Below, in pieces: positions 8,427 through 16,316 of a stretch of 42,258 nucleotides of DNA. This stretch comes from Cyanobacteria bacterium QS_4_48_99 (GTDB lineage Bacteria > Cyanobacteriota > Cyanobacteriia > Cyanobacteriales > Rubidibacteraceae): the NCBI GenBank assembly GCA_003021505.1, contig PXPT01000057.1, positions 1-42,258 of the forward strand. Direction: 5' to 3'. Position 1 is the stretch's first letter. Each line of letters begins with the position of its first letter. A program made the translations under genes and the position numbers. The notes under the pieces were generated by a model, which was given only the letters and a program-made list of their open reading frames with translations, made no database searches and was not told where the DNA came from.

Positions 8427-8828
8427 CTATTCTTGCTCAGCAGCGATCGCTAATTTTGCCCCTTCAACCTGGCGCAAGCGATCCATCACCCCCACTACCT
8501 GACCATGCTTAACTTTTTCGTCCGCATTGACGATTACCAGTGTCCCAGAGTTGGGTTCGATCAAGGGGCGTACCTTTGCTTCTAGAGCGTCTAGTTTAAT
8601 CGGTTTCTTGTTCAGTGCGATCTCGCCACCTGATTTAATCGTGACATTAACCTGCGCCGCGCGCTGGTTTTGAGCAGTTGCAGCCTGGGGCAAATTGACG
8701 GGCAACCCTTGTGAGTGAGTTAAATAAAGCGTCGAGATGATAAAAAATGCCAGGATCGAAAAAATTACATCGATCATCGGCACAATATTTATTCCAAAGG
8801 AAGTGTCTGATTCATCGGGTAGACGCAT
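8427..8828 (-). CDS. exbD: ExbD/TolR-type biopolymer transport protein
   Basis: A 133-residue ExbD/TolR family protein: a short cytoplasmic N-terminus, one membrane helix (about 15-35, NIVPMIDVIFSILAFFIIST) carrying the conserved Asp of PMIDVIF, and a periplasmic domain ending in DRLRQVEGAKLAIAAE. With ExbB it forms the proton-driven motor that energises TonB. It overlaps the exbB gene by 17 bases, indicating translational coupling, and is followed closely by the ADP-ribosylglycohydrolase-like gene. Confidence 0.9.
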   Translation of the reverse strand: MRLPDESDTSFGINIVPMIDVIFSILAFFIISTLYLTHSQGLPVNLPQAATAQNQRAAQVNVTIKSGGEIALNKKPIKLDALEAKVRPLIEPNSGTLVIVNADEKVKHGQVVGVMDRLRQVEGAKLAIAAEQE

Positions 8829-9465
8829 AGTCGGGTTGCTCCTTTTGCTCAGATCGACGACGATAGAGGAGTTCTAACTGACCACCATACTCCTGAATCA
8901 AAGCCAGTTGACGTTGGTAGTTTCCCCGGAACAGATTGGTAAACAAGAGAGTGAAGATTGCTACTACTAGTCCCATCACCGTGGAGACTAAAGCCTCGCT
9001 GATCCCCCCCGTCACTGCTGTGGTATTCTCGCCCCCAACCTCTCCAATCGTGAGCGAAGAAAAAGCGGTAATTAAACCCAAAATAGTGCCCAGTAGACCT
9101 AACAGAGGCGAAACACTGATAATCGTCTCGAATACGGTGTTAAATCGCTTCAAGTGGGGTAATTCTGCCTGTGCTGCGCTTTCGAGGGCAAGACGAAATT
9201 CTTCTGGGGTAGGGTTGTCTAACTCTAGAGCCTCCAGGAAGACCCGCGCAAGGGGCAAATTGGCGTTTTGCCGCAGCCGATGAACGGCAAGATTGGGATC
9301 TTGCTGGTAAACCTTGAGGATGTCTCGTATCACCTTGGGTTGGCGACGGTTAATTCTCAACCAAAACACCAACCGCTCTACAATTAGCGCGATCGCCAGC
9401 ACCGAAAAGGCGATTAGGGGCCAAGCGACTACGCCTCCCGCCGCGAAAAAGTTACTAATTTGCAT
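8812..9465 (-). CDS. exbB: ExbB/TolQ/MotA-type proton channel protein
   Basis: A 217-residue ExbB/TolQ family protein with one N-terminal membrane helix (about 10-33), a cytoplasmic stretch, and two further helices in the conserved block SPLLGLLGTILGLITAFSSL and GGISEALVSTVMGLVVAIFT. It is the channel part of the ExbBD motor. It is first in a likely operon exbB-exbD-ARH-like, with the divergent tonB-like gene 323 bases away. An ATG at 9465 with CTCCTT-complement (AAGGAG) just upstream supports the start. Confidence 0.9.
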   Translation of the reverse strand: MQISNFFAAGGVVAWPLIAFSVLAIALIVERLVFWLRINRRQPKVIRDILKVYQQDPNLAVHRLRQNANLPLARVFLEALELDNPTPEEFRLALESAAQAELPHLKRFNTVFETIISVSPLLGLLGTILGLITAFSSLTIGEVGGENTTAVTGGISEALVSTVMGLVVAIFTLLFTNLFRGNYQRQLALIQEYGGQLELLYRRRSEQKEQPDYASTR

Positions 9466-9788
9466 ACCATCTCCTTCCAGTCACTCACTTCCACAGAGGA
9501 ATGCTAATCACTTATTAGACCAGAAAAGTTGACAATATTTTTCGATAAATAGCAATTCTAATCAAAATCATGTTAAATATTTGAATTACTAATCATTTTC
9601 AAGATTTGAGTGGAAGCGCGAACGCTCTGTCCTGAGATCACGTAAACTGAAGCTCTCTCCTAGAGAGGGGTTCCGAAATTTGGCAGTTGCGGAATTTGCT
9701 TGCGCTCTAATCGAGGCTTCTTGCTTTACTTTGACGACTAGTTGCTCTAATCTAATTGAGATAAGTAACAACGATTTTCAATTAATCG
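9466..9788. other. Divergent exbB/tonB intergenic region
   Basis: A 323-base gap with no credible gene. The half nearer exbB is AT-rich (about 9520-9600), as expected for promoters, and holds a candidate Fur-like site. The rest (9600-9788) shows nothing I can name, and no clear Shine-Dalgarno is visible before the tonB ATG. Confidence 0.5.
9582..9600. promoter_or_regulatory. Candidate Fur-like operator
   Basis: The segment TGAATTACTAATCATTTTC matches the 19-base Fur-box consensus (GATAATGATAATCATTATC) at 12 of 19 positions by hand alignment, with the right half TAATCATT.TC best preserved. It lies between divergent exbB and tonB genes, where iron control would be expected. It is weak enough to arise by chance in AT-rich DNA. 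Confidence 0.3.
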
Positions 9789-10997
9789 ATGGCTCTTTCC
9801 AGCTTCTCTACACAGCAGCGAAAAAAAGAAGTAGAGGCGCTAAAGCGTCTTCTGGGGTTCAGTTTCTTGGGTTCAGTGCTGTTCCATTCCCTGGTGCTTC
9901 TCCTAAGCACGAGCCTGTTTGAGAATAAGCCACCTGAACAGGAAGACAAACCCATCGAATTGATGATGATCGAGCCGACTAAAACTCCATCCCCAGAAAC
10001 GGAAGCAAAAGCAGGATCAGAGGCTGCCGCTGGCAAGAGCGCACCGAGCCAGTCTGAAGAAAGTGGTAGTGCCGAACCGTCGCCTGCATCTCCCTCTCCC
10101 TCCAGCGCGCAAGACTCAGAAGTGGCTGTCAAGCCGCAGCCAGAGAGCAAACAACAACAGTCCGAGTCTGTCCCTACGCCCACTCCTACTCCTGAACCAA
10201 CACCAACACCTACTTCTGAACCTACTCCCACGCCTGAACCGACACCGACACCAACGCCCACTCCTGAACCTACTCCCACGCCTGAACCGACACCAACACC
10301 AACACCTACTCCTGAACCTACTCCCACGCCTGAACCGACACCGACACCAACACCTACTCCTGAACCTACTCCCACTCCTACTCCCGAACCTACACCTATT
10401 CCCGAGCCTAGAACTGAAGCTACTCCAAAACCTACGCCGCAACCTCGCGAATCTGCTTCCAATACCAGTCCTAACCCCCAACGTTACGAAGTGTCCGAAT
10501 CTACTGAATTAGATCGGATGTCTAGGGCTAGAAATCGCCTCAGAAATAGGCGGAGAAGATCGACCAGTTCTCGACAAGAGGCGCGGGAGCAAGAAATGGC
10601 TGAGTCGGGTTCCTCTGAGTCTGCCTCAACTGAAGCAGAAACTCGCGCAGATTCTGGAAGTAGCGACCAATCGGACAGCAGTAATCAATCAGGCAGTGGT
10701 ACAACCACAGCAACAGGATCTGGTGAAGCTCGCCAAGAAACCAGCGGTAGTGGGAGCGGTGCTAGCTTAGAGGGCTGCGCGGCTCCTCCCGAAATCGATT
10801 TTAATATCGAAGTCAGGCCGATTGTGAGTGTTGATGTTGCCCCCAGTGGCGAAGTCACCGATGCACGGATTGTTCGTTCCAGTGGTAAGGATGAATTAGA
10901 CGAAGCTGCTTTGGATTATGCTCAATCTTGCCAATTTTCATCTTCTGAGAATGGGATATCTGGGCAACAAATCGCTGTTAAGTTCGTTCAACCGTGA
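9789..10997 (+). CDS. tonB: TonB-family energy transducer with long Pro-Thr-Glu spacer
   Basis: A 402-residue protein with TonB architecture: a basic cytoplasmic N-terminus, one membrane helix (about 27-46, [18 protein letters not shown]), an extended periplasmic spacer and a C-terminal TonB-like domain (about 330-402) with [20 protein letters not shown] and [13 protein letters not shown]. The spacer has a Pro-Thr-Glu tract (about 128-212) built on a 16-residue unit [16 protein letters not shown] repeated about three times, then an [11 protein letters not shown] basic patch and a Ser/Gly-rich stretch. It would span the periplasm to reach outer-membrane receptors, powered by ExbBD encoded divergently. 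No TonB-dependent receptor lies in the window. Repeat number may vary between strains. Confidence 0.85.
   Translation: MALSSFSTQQRKKEVEALKRLLGFSFLGSVLFHSLVLLLSTSLFENKPPEQEDKPIELMMIEPTKTPSPETEAKAGSEAAAGKSAPSQSEESGSAEPSPASPSPSSAQDSEVAVKPQPESKQQQSESVPTPTPTPEPTPTPTSEPTPTPEPTPTPTPTPEPTPTPEPTPTPTPTPEPTPTPEPTPTPTPTPEPTPTPTPEPTPIPEPRTEATPKPTPQPRESASNTSPNPQRYEVSESTELDRMSRARNRLRNRRRRSTSSRQEAREQEMAESGSSESASTEAETRADSGSSDQSDSSNQSGSGTTTATGSGEARQETSGSGSGASLEGCAAPPEIDFNIEVRPIVSVDVAPSGEVTDARIVRSSGKDELDEAALDYAQSCQFSSSENGISGQQIAVKFVQP
10171..10425 (+). repeat. 48-base coding repeats for the Pro-Thr-Glu spacer
   Basis: In-frame repeats of about 48 bases encoding a 16-residue unit of the tonB spacer ([16 protein letters not shown]). 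Three near-identical units are flanked by shorter degenerate ones. Silent changes (ACC/ACA, CCA/CCC) distinguish copies. The tract also produces an antisense open frame of Gly-Val repeats, which is not a gene. Confidence 0.85.
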
Positions 10998-11021
10998 CAA
11001 AACAATTAAAAATTAAGGGAG

Positions 11022-11042
11022 GGGCGAGCAGGCGGCTCGCCC
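11022..11042 (+). terminator. GC-rich hairpin after tonB
   Basis: An 8-base stem GGGCGAGC / GCTCGCCC around AGGCG, 24 bases after the tonB stop. It is flanked on both sides by AAAATTAAAAATTA-like sequence, not a T-run. It resembles the hairpin at 5628 in its GGGCGA...TCGCCC outer stem, so both may be copies of a dispersed palindromic element. Confidence 0.45.
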
Positions 11043-11060
11043 GTACAAAATTAAAAATTA

Positions 11061-12008
11061 TAGCAGCGAGCAGCAAAGTATTTACAATTTTTGAAAAGCA
11101 GCATCGGCGGCTTGATGAACATGAAAGTTATATTTAGGTAGCTCTTTTCTAATTGCAGTTTTAATTTTTTGCCACCTCGATGGGGTTGAAATAGGCGAGA
11201 GTACTTGGGGAGATACCAGAATTAACAGCCAGCGTCTTCAATTAATTTTCGGATTCTTTTCGAGTTATGAAATGGGGCATTATCCATAACTATTATTTGA
11301 CCTGGTTTAACTAATGGCAGCAAACAATCTTGTAGCCATGTTTCGATTAATTGTGCTGTGCAATATCCTTGATATACCATTGGTGCTAGGAATTTTTCTT
11401 GACAGAGTGCTCCCATGAGACTAAGTGTTTCTCTCCCTTTACCGAGTCGTTGAGCCTGGAAGCGTTGACCTTTTTCACACCAACCGTAAGGAGAACTTTC
11501 ATTACTGTCAATCCCACTTTCATCCATATAGATTAGTTGCGCTGGCGGGTATAGTGGGAGTTTTTCGATAAATTCAGTCCGGGCTTTTTCATCCCGTTCG
11601 AGGTAGTTGTACGTTTTTTTTTGCGTGTATCACCCATCTTTCTCAGTCCTCTACCAATGGTATGGCGGCTAATGTTCCCCCATTTTTGAGCCATTTCTTC
11701 AGTAGTTAGTTCGCCATGTGGAGCCACAAATTTTCGAAACGCTTGCCAATCTTCTATTTGTTGGTGGGGAATGGGAGGACGAGAGGATTGGGGTTCCACT
11801 CTTGCTGTCTGTTCAGCTTGGCTGCGCTACTTATAGAGGGTAGGACGACTCACATCCAGTAGCTCACTAACTCCGCTAATCGACCTTCCACTCGCCATCA
11901 ACCGCAAGGCACGTTCACCAAGATCTTTACTATATGCGACTGCCACAATTAAAAACTAATCAAACTAGACTCTCACCTTGATTGTAAACACTCCTTAGCT
12001 CGTTGCTA
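11061..12008 (-). mobile_element. IS630-family insertion sequence
   Basis: A 948-base element bounded by imperfect terminal inverted repeats: TAGCAGCGAGCAGCAAAGTA at the left end and TAGCAACGAGCTAAGGAGTG (minus strand) at the right, both followed by TTTACAA. TA dinucleotides flank it at 11,059-11,060 and 12,009-12,010, matching IS630/Tc1-mariner TA target use. It carries one broken transposase on the minus strand. A second copy's end is at 1-160 in the same orientation, so the 11-kb glucosylglycerol/exbBD/tonB block lies between two direct copies. Confidence 0.88.
11082..11946 (-). pseudogene. IS630-family transposase, degraded
   Basis: Read from the GTG at 11,946, the helix-turn-helix half gives SKDLGERALRLMASGRSIS..., then hits a TAG at 11,827-11,829 where Trp is expected (LYKWRS). 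The frame continues through HTH sequence to RKKK, where a run of nine A residues (coding strand, 11,614-11,622) leads out of frame. One extra A would restore RKKKTYNYLERD and the DDE half, with YMDESGID and VMDNAPFHNSKRIRKL. After DAGC the catalytic end (expected YSPDLNPIE) is scrambled and stops early, yet recognisable residues KIKTAIRKELPKYNF follow. The A-run may be a programmed frameshift site as in some two-frame IS630 elements, but the other lesions mean this copy is dead. Confidence 0.85.
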
Positions 12009-12081
12009 TAGTTAGTCATCAGTAAAGTCATATAAACGTTCGTAATTTTTTTATTGGAGCGAAGCGACGTGACTTTTTCCT

Positions 12082-12120
12082 AAAAAAAAGCACTCACTTC
12101 CACCCCAGAAGCGAGTGCTT
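12082..12120 (-). terminator. Rho-independent terminator of ndhCKJ
   Basis: On the minus strand a hairpin AAGCACTCGCTTC / GAAGTGAGTGCTT (one mismatch, loop about 7) is followed directly by a run of T residues. It lies 28 bases past the ndhJ stop, so it should end the ndhC-K-J transcript. Confidence 0.85.
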
Positions 12121-12148
12121 ATAAAAGAGAACAGTTGTCTTTTTTTAA

Positions 12149-12700
12149 CTAATAGGCATGCTGTAATTCGTAAAAGTCTGGCGAGACATAATCTTTGCGC
12201 AGGGGCCAACCCACCCAATCTTCATGCATCAAAATCCGCTTCAGGTACGGGTGCCCTTCATAGACAATGCCAAACATATCGTAGCTTTCCCGCTCTTGCC
12301 AGTCTGCGGTTTTCCAGATCCAGTACACCGAGGGAACTCTAGGATTAGCGCGCGGCAGAAATACCTTCAGCCGCACTTCTTCTGGTCGGTCAGCATGATC
12401 GCTCACTTTAATGAGGTGGTAAAAGCTGACTAACTCCTTTCCTGGTCCAGCATCATATCCGCCTTGGCATTGGAGGTAATTAAACCCATAGGCATACAAT
12501 GCTGTTGCCATAGGGAGGAGGTACTCCGGCTGTGTCTTAATTATTTCAATCCCCTGGTGATCAGGATTCAGACACTCATGCCCAAAATCGTTTTCTGTCA
12601 ACCAGCGGGAGACTGGACCTGCTTCTACTATCTGGGAAGCCTCAGCATTTTCTTCTGAATTCTCCTGTTGCGATTGAGACTCTTCAGCCACGGTTAACAT
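12149..12700 (-). CDS. ndhJ: NDH-1 subunit J
   Basis: A 183-residue 30-kDa-type subunit of the cyanobacterial NDH-1 complex (ferredoxin:plastoquinone oxidoreductase), which serves respiration and cyclic electron flow in thylakoids. The family block [34 protein letters not shown] and LPLRKDYV-like [16 protein letters not shown] is present. The N-terminal 25 residues are acidic and variable. It overlaps ndhK by 17 bases and is the last gene of ndhC-ndhK-ndhJ, with a clear terminator after it. Confidence 0.96.
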   Translation of the reverse strand: MLTVAEESQSQQENSEENAEASQIVEAGPVSRWLTENDFGHECLNPDHQGIEIIKTQPEYLLPMATALYAYGFNYLQCQGGYDAGPGKELVSFYHLIKVSDHADRPEEVRLKVFLPRANPRVPSVYWIWKTADWQERESYDMFGIVYEGHPYLKRILMHEDWVGWPLRKDYVSPDFYELQHAY

Positions 12701-13448
12701 CCTCCTGCTTCTGCTGCGGTTCCCTGAGCGCCGGTGGCACTGACATTCCCATTGCCTCGCTCAATTCTTTAGGCGGTGCTTGACGGCTTGGAGTTTGGAG
12801 ATATTTCCCATCGTTAGTGGAAGAAACCACTTTCATGTTGTGGGTAATGCTGTAGTACCGATGGGTTTGCTGCAATGACGATTCCCGCTCTTGAATAGAT
12901 TGATTGGCAATCTTTTTGCGCAACTTGGTAATCGCGTCCATAATTGCCTCTGGTCGAGGCGGACAGCCAGGAATATAAACATCCACAGGAATAAGCTTAT
13001 CTACCCCTTTAACCGAGGTGGTGGAGTCCATACTGAACATCCCCCCAGTAATTGTGCAAGCACCCATTGCCATCACATACTTCGGGTCTGCCATATTTTC
13101 ATAGAGGCGAACCAGCGCTGGTGCGAACTTCATGTTGATGGTGCCTGCTGTGATAATTAGATCGGCTTGTCGAGGGCTTTGACGCGGAAGCAGACCAAAG
13201 CGGTCAAAGTCAAACCGCGAACCAATCATAGCGGCAAACTCAATAAAGCAACAAGCTGTGCCGTACATCAGGGGCCACAGGCTAGAGAGCCGCGACCAGT
13301 TGTAGAGGTCATCGACCGTTGTCATAATGACATTTTCTGAGAGGTCTTGAGTGACCTGGGTACGCTCAACTGGATTGAGGATTTTTTCTTTTTGCTGCTG
13401 TTCGAGTTCAGCCTCGCTTCTTGGTGTCTCGTTAGGATTCATGACCAT
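12684..13448 (-). CDS. ndhK: NDH-1 subunit K (PSST-type, 4Fe-4S)
   Basis: A 254-residue subunit that carries the N2-type [4Fe-4S] cluster of the NDH-1 peripheral arm. The ligand cysteines are seen in [21 protein letters not shown] and [10 protein letters not shown]. The N-terminal 25 residues and the C-terminal tail ([15 protein letters not shown]...) are the usual cyanobacterial extensions. The start is the ATG at 13,448 or the one two codons later. The gene overlaps ndhC at its 5' end by 10 bases and ndhJ at its 3' end. Confidence 0.97.
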   Translation of the reverse strand: MVMNPNETPRSEAELEQQQKEKILNPVERTQVTQDLSENVIMTTVDDLYNWSRLSSLWPLMYGTACCFIEFAAMIGSRFDFDRFGLLPRQSPRQADLIITAGTINMKFAPALVRLYENMADPKYVMAMGACTITGGMFSMDSTTSVKGVDKLIPVDVYIPGCPPRPEAIMDAITKLRKKIANQSIQERESSLQQTHRYYSITHNMKVVSSTNDGKYLQTPSRQAPPKELSEAMGMSVPPALREPQQKQEDVNRG

Positions 13449-13801
13449 TCAAGTGCTCCTTTTCGCCATGCATATACAAGAGCAATCACGAGAATTCCGA
13501 TAAAAATGAGGGCTTCGATAAACGCTAGTAGCCCTAGTTGGTTGAAAGCAATTGCCCAAGGGTACAAAAATACAGTTTCGACATCGAAAATCACGAAAAC
13601 CAGAGCAAACATGTAATAACGAATGTTGAACTGAATCCAGGCTCCCCCGAGAACTTCCATGCCGGATTCATAGGTGGTGCGTCGCTCTGGTCCCCCTTCG
13701 CTAGGTCGCAAAAGCTTGGAGGCAGTTAGCGCCACTATCGGGATTAAGCTGCAAAGGATCAGGAATCCCAAAAAATACTCATAACCACTGAGGACAAACA
13801 C
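13439..13801 (-). CDS. ndhC: NDH-1 subunit C
   Basis: A 120-residue membrane subunit of NDH-1 with three hydrophobic helices (about 6-28, 62-84, 89-110). The family motifs [20 protein letters not shown] and [19 protein letters not shown] are complete. It is first in the ndhC-ndhK-ndhJ operon, whose promoter should lie in the 150-base gap shared with the divergent rubredoxin gene. Confidence 0.97.
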   Translation of the reverse strand: MFVLSGYEYFLGFLILCSLIPIVALTASKLLRPSEGGPERRTTYESGMEVLGGAWIQFNIRYYMFALVFVIFDVETVFLYPWAIAFNQLGLLAFIEALIFIGILVIALVYAWRKGALEWS

Positions 13802-13951
13802 TAGATTTTACGACCCCCCACTAAGCGTCACTTCTGTATTACTTCTTTACATTAATTATATCTCGACTAGCTTCCCTCATCAGGGAATCGGTTGGTTGAG
13901 TGGTGTGCGATAATTTGTAACATATGTTCTAATATTTGCTTGCCACAAGTC

Positions 13952-14299
13952 ATGACCGACCCAGCCGATGAGCAAACCCTAGCTGAACAAGCTCCAGCCC
14001 GTTACGAATGTCGTAGCTGCGGCTACGTTTATGAGCCAAGTCAGGGAGACGGTAATCGGGATATTCCGTCAGGAACGCCTTTTGAAAAATTACCAAGCGA
14101 CTGGCGCTGTCCAGTTTGTGGTGCCCGTTCTACACTGTTTAAAAACATCGGTTCGACCGGGGCTCCTTCTGGATTTAAGAGTAATCTCAGCTATGGCTTC
14201 GGCGTGAACCGTTTGACGCCAGCACAGAAAAACCTTCTTATTTTTGGGGGTTTAGTGCTAGGCTTTTTGGCGTTCATGAGTGCTTACGGTTTGGGTTAA
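13952..14299 (+). CDS. rubA: Membrane-anchored rubredoxin RubA
   Basis: A 115-residue protein with a rubredoxin domain (about 17-66) containing both iron-binding pairs, YECRSCGYVYEP and WRCPVCGARSTLF, then a linker and one C-terminal membrane helix (about 92-112, NLLIFGGLVLGFLAFMSAYG). In cyanobacteria and plants this thylakoid rubredoxin (RBD1/RubA) is needed for photosystem assembly, mainly PSII. The ATG at 13,952 gives the usual N-terminus; an upstream GTG at 13,892 would add an unlikely Cys-rich leader. It starts the conserved order rubA-ycf48-psbEFLJ. Confidence 0.95.
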   Translation: MTDPADEQTLAEQAPARYECRSCGYVYEPSQGDGNRDIPSGTPFEKLPSDWRCPVCGARSTLFKNIGSTGAPSGFKSNLSYGFGVNRLTPAQKNLLIFGGLVLGFLAFMSAYGLG

Positions 14300-14376
14300 T
14301 GAAAGGGCAGTCGCTCGTAAAAAAAAGCGCTTGAGGGGTAGGAGGAAAAATCTCTCGATTAGTAGTTGGGAATGTT

Positions 14377-15390
14377 ATGAACTCATTGGTAAAAAAGCTG
14401 AAACAGATTGTCATCTTCTTGGCGATCGCAACCTTTAGTATGAGCTGTAGTCAGGTTCCTTCACTCAGCGAGAGCGGTGAGAATCCTTGGCATCCCGTTG
14501 ACCTGCCCACAGGGGTGACACTATTGGATATCGATTTTATAGGCGACTCTAGTCATGGCTGGGCGGTGGGTGGTGACTCCACGCTCCTAGAAACAAATGA
14601 TGGTGGTGATACCTGGCAACTTAAGAAGCTAGAAATAGAAGATCAAAAACTTAACTTTACCTCCGTCAGTTTTGCCGGAGAGCAAGGATGGGTTACTGGA
14701 GACCCCTCAGTTTTACTGCACACCACAGATGGCGGAGAATCTTGGTTTCGCATCCCGTTGAGCGAAAATTTGCCGGGTTCTCCTTACCAAATTGTGGCAT
14801 TAGGTTCCGATTCAGCCGAGATGACAACCGACTTAGGGGCGATTTATAAAACTGATAATGGTGGTCGCAACTGGCGGGCTTTAGTGGAAGATACAGTGGG
14901 AGTGGTGCGTAACATTTCTCGTTCATCGGATGGTCGCTACGTCGCTGTTTCTGCTCGGGGAAATTTCTACTCCACCTGGAAACCAGGTCAAAGTGCCTGG
15001 GAAGCTCACGAGCGCAATACCTCTCGACGGATTCAGAACATGGGATTTGGTGAGGATGGGCGTATGTGGATGCTTGCCCGAGGTGGTCAAGTTCAGTTTA
15101 CTAAACCGGGGGATTTCGAGACTTGGGAACAACCGCAGTATCCCGAGCCCTCCACAAGCTGGGGATTGCTGGATGTCGGCTACCGCACGCCGAAGGAGAT
15201 GTGGGTAGCGGGTGGCAGCGCCAACTTACTCGCTAGCTTTGACGATGGCAAAACTTGGAAAAAAGTACGCAAAGTAGAAGATATTCCCGCTAACTTCTAC
15301 CGGGCGATCTTTCTAAGCCCTGATCGAGGATTTGTCCTGGGAAATGAGGGGGTTATGCTGAAATATGAACCGCCGAGTGAGCCGGTTTAG
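14377..15390 (+). CDS. ycf48: Photosystem II assembly factor Ycf48/HCF136
   Basis: A 337-residue seven-bladed beta-propeller of the Ycf48 family, which binds precursor D1 early in PSII assembly and repair. The N-terminus is a signal peptide (KQIVIFLAIATFSMSC) with a Cys that may be lipidated, as in other cyanobacterial Ycf48, although the lipobox is imperfect. Repeated blade motifs are visible: GWAVGGDSTLLETNDGGDTW, GWVTGDPSVLLHTTDGGESW, IYKTDNGGRNW, MWVAGGSANLLASFDDGKTW and RGFVLGNEGVMLKYE. It sits 77 bases after rubA and 81 before psbE, in the standard gene order. Confidence 0.96.
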   Translation: MNSLVKKLKQIVIFLAIATFSMSCSQVPSLSESGENPWHPVDLPTGVTLLDIDFIGDSSHGWAVGGDSTLLETNDGGDTWQLKKLEIEDQKLNFTSVSFAGEQGWVTGDPSVLLHTTDGGESWFRIPLSENLPGSPYQIVALGSDSAEMTTDLGAIYKTDNGGRNWRALVEDTVGVVRNISRSSDGRYVAVSARGNFYSTWKPGQSAWEAHERNTSRRIQNMGFGEDGRMWMLARGGQVQFTKPGDFETWEQPQYPEPSTSWGLLDVGYRTPKEMWVAGGSANLLASFDDGKTWKKVRKVEDIPANFYRAIFLSPDRGFVLGNEGVMLKYEPPSEPV

Positions 15391-15404
15391 GCACCCCGTG
15401 CTTG

Positions 15405-15436
15405 TTGCCCTTACAGACAATTCCGTATTATATAAA
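15405..15436 (+). promoter_or_regulatory. Candidate psbEFLJ promoter
   Basis: TTGCCC at 15,405-15,410 and the AT-rich TATTATATAAA at 15,426-15,436 resemble a sigma-70 -35/-10 pair (17-base spacing to TTATAT). They lie 36-67 bases before psbE, and a GGAG ribosome-binding site precedes the start. The exact -10 is ambiguous. Confidence 0.4.
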
Positions 15437-15471
15437 GTAGGGATTAAACTTTTGTAACTGGAGAAACATCA

Positions 15472-15717
15472 ATGGCAGGTTCCACAGGAGAGCGCCCATT
15501 CTCCGACATTATCACCAGCGTTCGTTATTGGGTAATTCACAGTATCACTATCCCCATGTTGTTCATCGCGGGTTGGCTATTTGTTCAAACCGGTTTAGCC
15601 TACGACGTGTTTGGCACACCTCGCCCCGATGAATACTTTACCCAAGAGCGGCAGGAGCTGCCGATTCTGGAAGACCGCTTTAATGCAGAGCAGGAAGTGG
15701 AAGAATATAGCAAGTAG
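15472..15717 (+). CDS. psbE: Cytochrome b559 alpha subunit
   Basis: An 81-residue PSII core protein with one membrane helix. The haem-ligand His lies in [19 protein letters not shown], followed by the characteristic lumenal segment [18 protein letters not shown]. With PsbF it binds the cytochrome b559 haem. Length and sequence are typical. It is the first gene of psbE-psbF-psbL-psbJ. Confidence 0.98.
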   Translation: MAGSTGERPFSDIITSVRYWVIHSITIPMLFIAGWLFVQTGLAYDVFGTPRPDEYFTQERQELPILEDRFNAEQEVEEYSK

Positions 15718-15741
15718 GTTAATCAACAGAGGTTTAAGATT

Positions 15742-15876
15742 ATGACGAGTAACAATCCCAATCAGCAGGTTTCCTATCCCATCTTTACAATTAGGTGGGT
15801 TGCTGTGCATACCCTAGCCGTGCCAACTGTCTTCTTTCTGGGCGCGATCGCTGCAATGCAATTTATTCAAAGATAG
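15742..15876 (+). CDS. psbF: Cytochrome b559 beta subunit
   Basis: A 44-residue single-helix PSII protein, too short for many gene finders. It reads [20 protein letters not shown], then [20 protein letters not shown] and FIQR. The His of AVHTLAVP is the second haem ligand of cytochrome b559, facing PsbE. It follows psbE by 24 bases, with an AGAGG site upstream of the ATG. Confidence 0.98.
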   Translation: MTSNNPNQQVSYPIFTIRWVAVHTLAVPTVFFLGAIAAMQFIQR

Positions 15877-15885
15877 GAGAAAATT

Positions 15886-16008
15886 ATGCCAGAACGCACT
15901 CCCAATCCCAATAACCAGCCCGTTGAACTAAACCGGACATCTTTGTACTTGGGTCTACTACTTATTTTTGTCCTTGGTATACTGTTCTCCAGTTATTTCT
16001 TCAACTAA
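15886..16008 (+). CDS. psbL: Photosystem II protein L
   Basis: A 40-residue single-helix PSII subunit: [20 protein letters not shown], then [20 protein letters not shown]. The [16 protein letters not shown] block is diagnostic of PsbL, which sits at the dimer interface near QA. It begins 9 bases after psbF with a GGAG site (AGGAGAAAATT-ATG). Confidence 0.98.
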   Translation: MPERTPNPNNQPVELNRTSLYLGLLLIFVLGILFSSYFFN

Positions 16009-16056
16009 GAAATACTTGCACGCCATCTTGTTGGAAACAACTAGGAGGTAAAAACT

Positions 16057-16176
16057 GTGTCTGGAAGTGGAAAAATTCCCCTGTGGCTCGTTGCCACCAT
16101 CGCTGGTTTAGGAATTCTTACCGTGGTCGGTATTTTCTTCTACGGTGCCTATGCTGGTGTAGGTTCTTCTATATAA
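16057..16176 (+). CDS. psbJ: Photosystem II protein J
   Basis: A 39-residue single-helix PSII subunit starting at GTG after a strong AGGAGG site (16,042-16,048). It reads (M)[19 protein letters not shown], then [19 protein letters not shown]. The KIPLWLVAT and [12 protein letters not shown] segments are the PsbJ signature. It closes the psbEFLJ operon, about 100 bases before a terminator. Confidence 0.97.
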   Translation: MSGSGKIPLWLVATIAGLGILTVVGIFFYGAYAGVGSSI

Positions 16177-16279
16177 AAACAAGGTGCGCTATTACTCCTT
16201 CCATCTTTAGAGCTTCATGCTTGCATATGGAAAGTTCAAAAGCGCACCCAAATAAGACTAGTCCAAGCAGTAGTCATGC

Positions 16280-16316
16280 AGACCGCCGGTTCCTCTAATT
16301 GGCGGTCTTTTAATTT
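16280..16316 (+). terminator. Terminator of psbEFLJ
   Basis: Stem AGACCGCC / GGCGGTCT around GGTTCCTCTAATT, followed by TTTAATTTT. It ends the psbEFLJ transcript and overlaps the last codons of the convergent gene at 16,310, so it may act in both directions. Confidence 0.85.

Noticed and set aside
9782-10462. 226-residue minus-strand open frame of Gly-Val-Ser repeats
   Set aside because: It is the antisense of the Pro-Thr-Glu repeats of tonB; such repeats keep several frames open, and it has no independent gene features.
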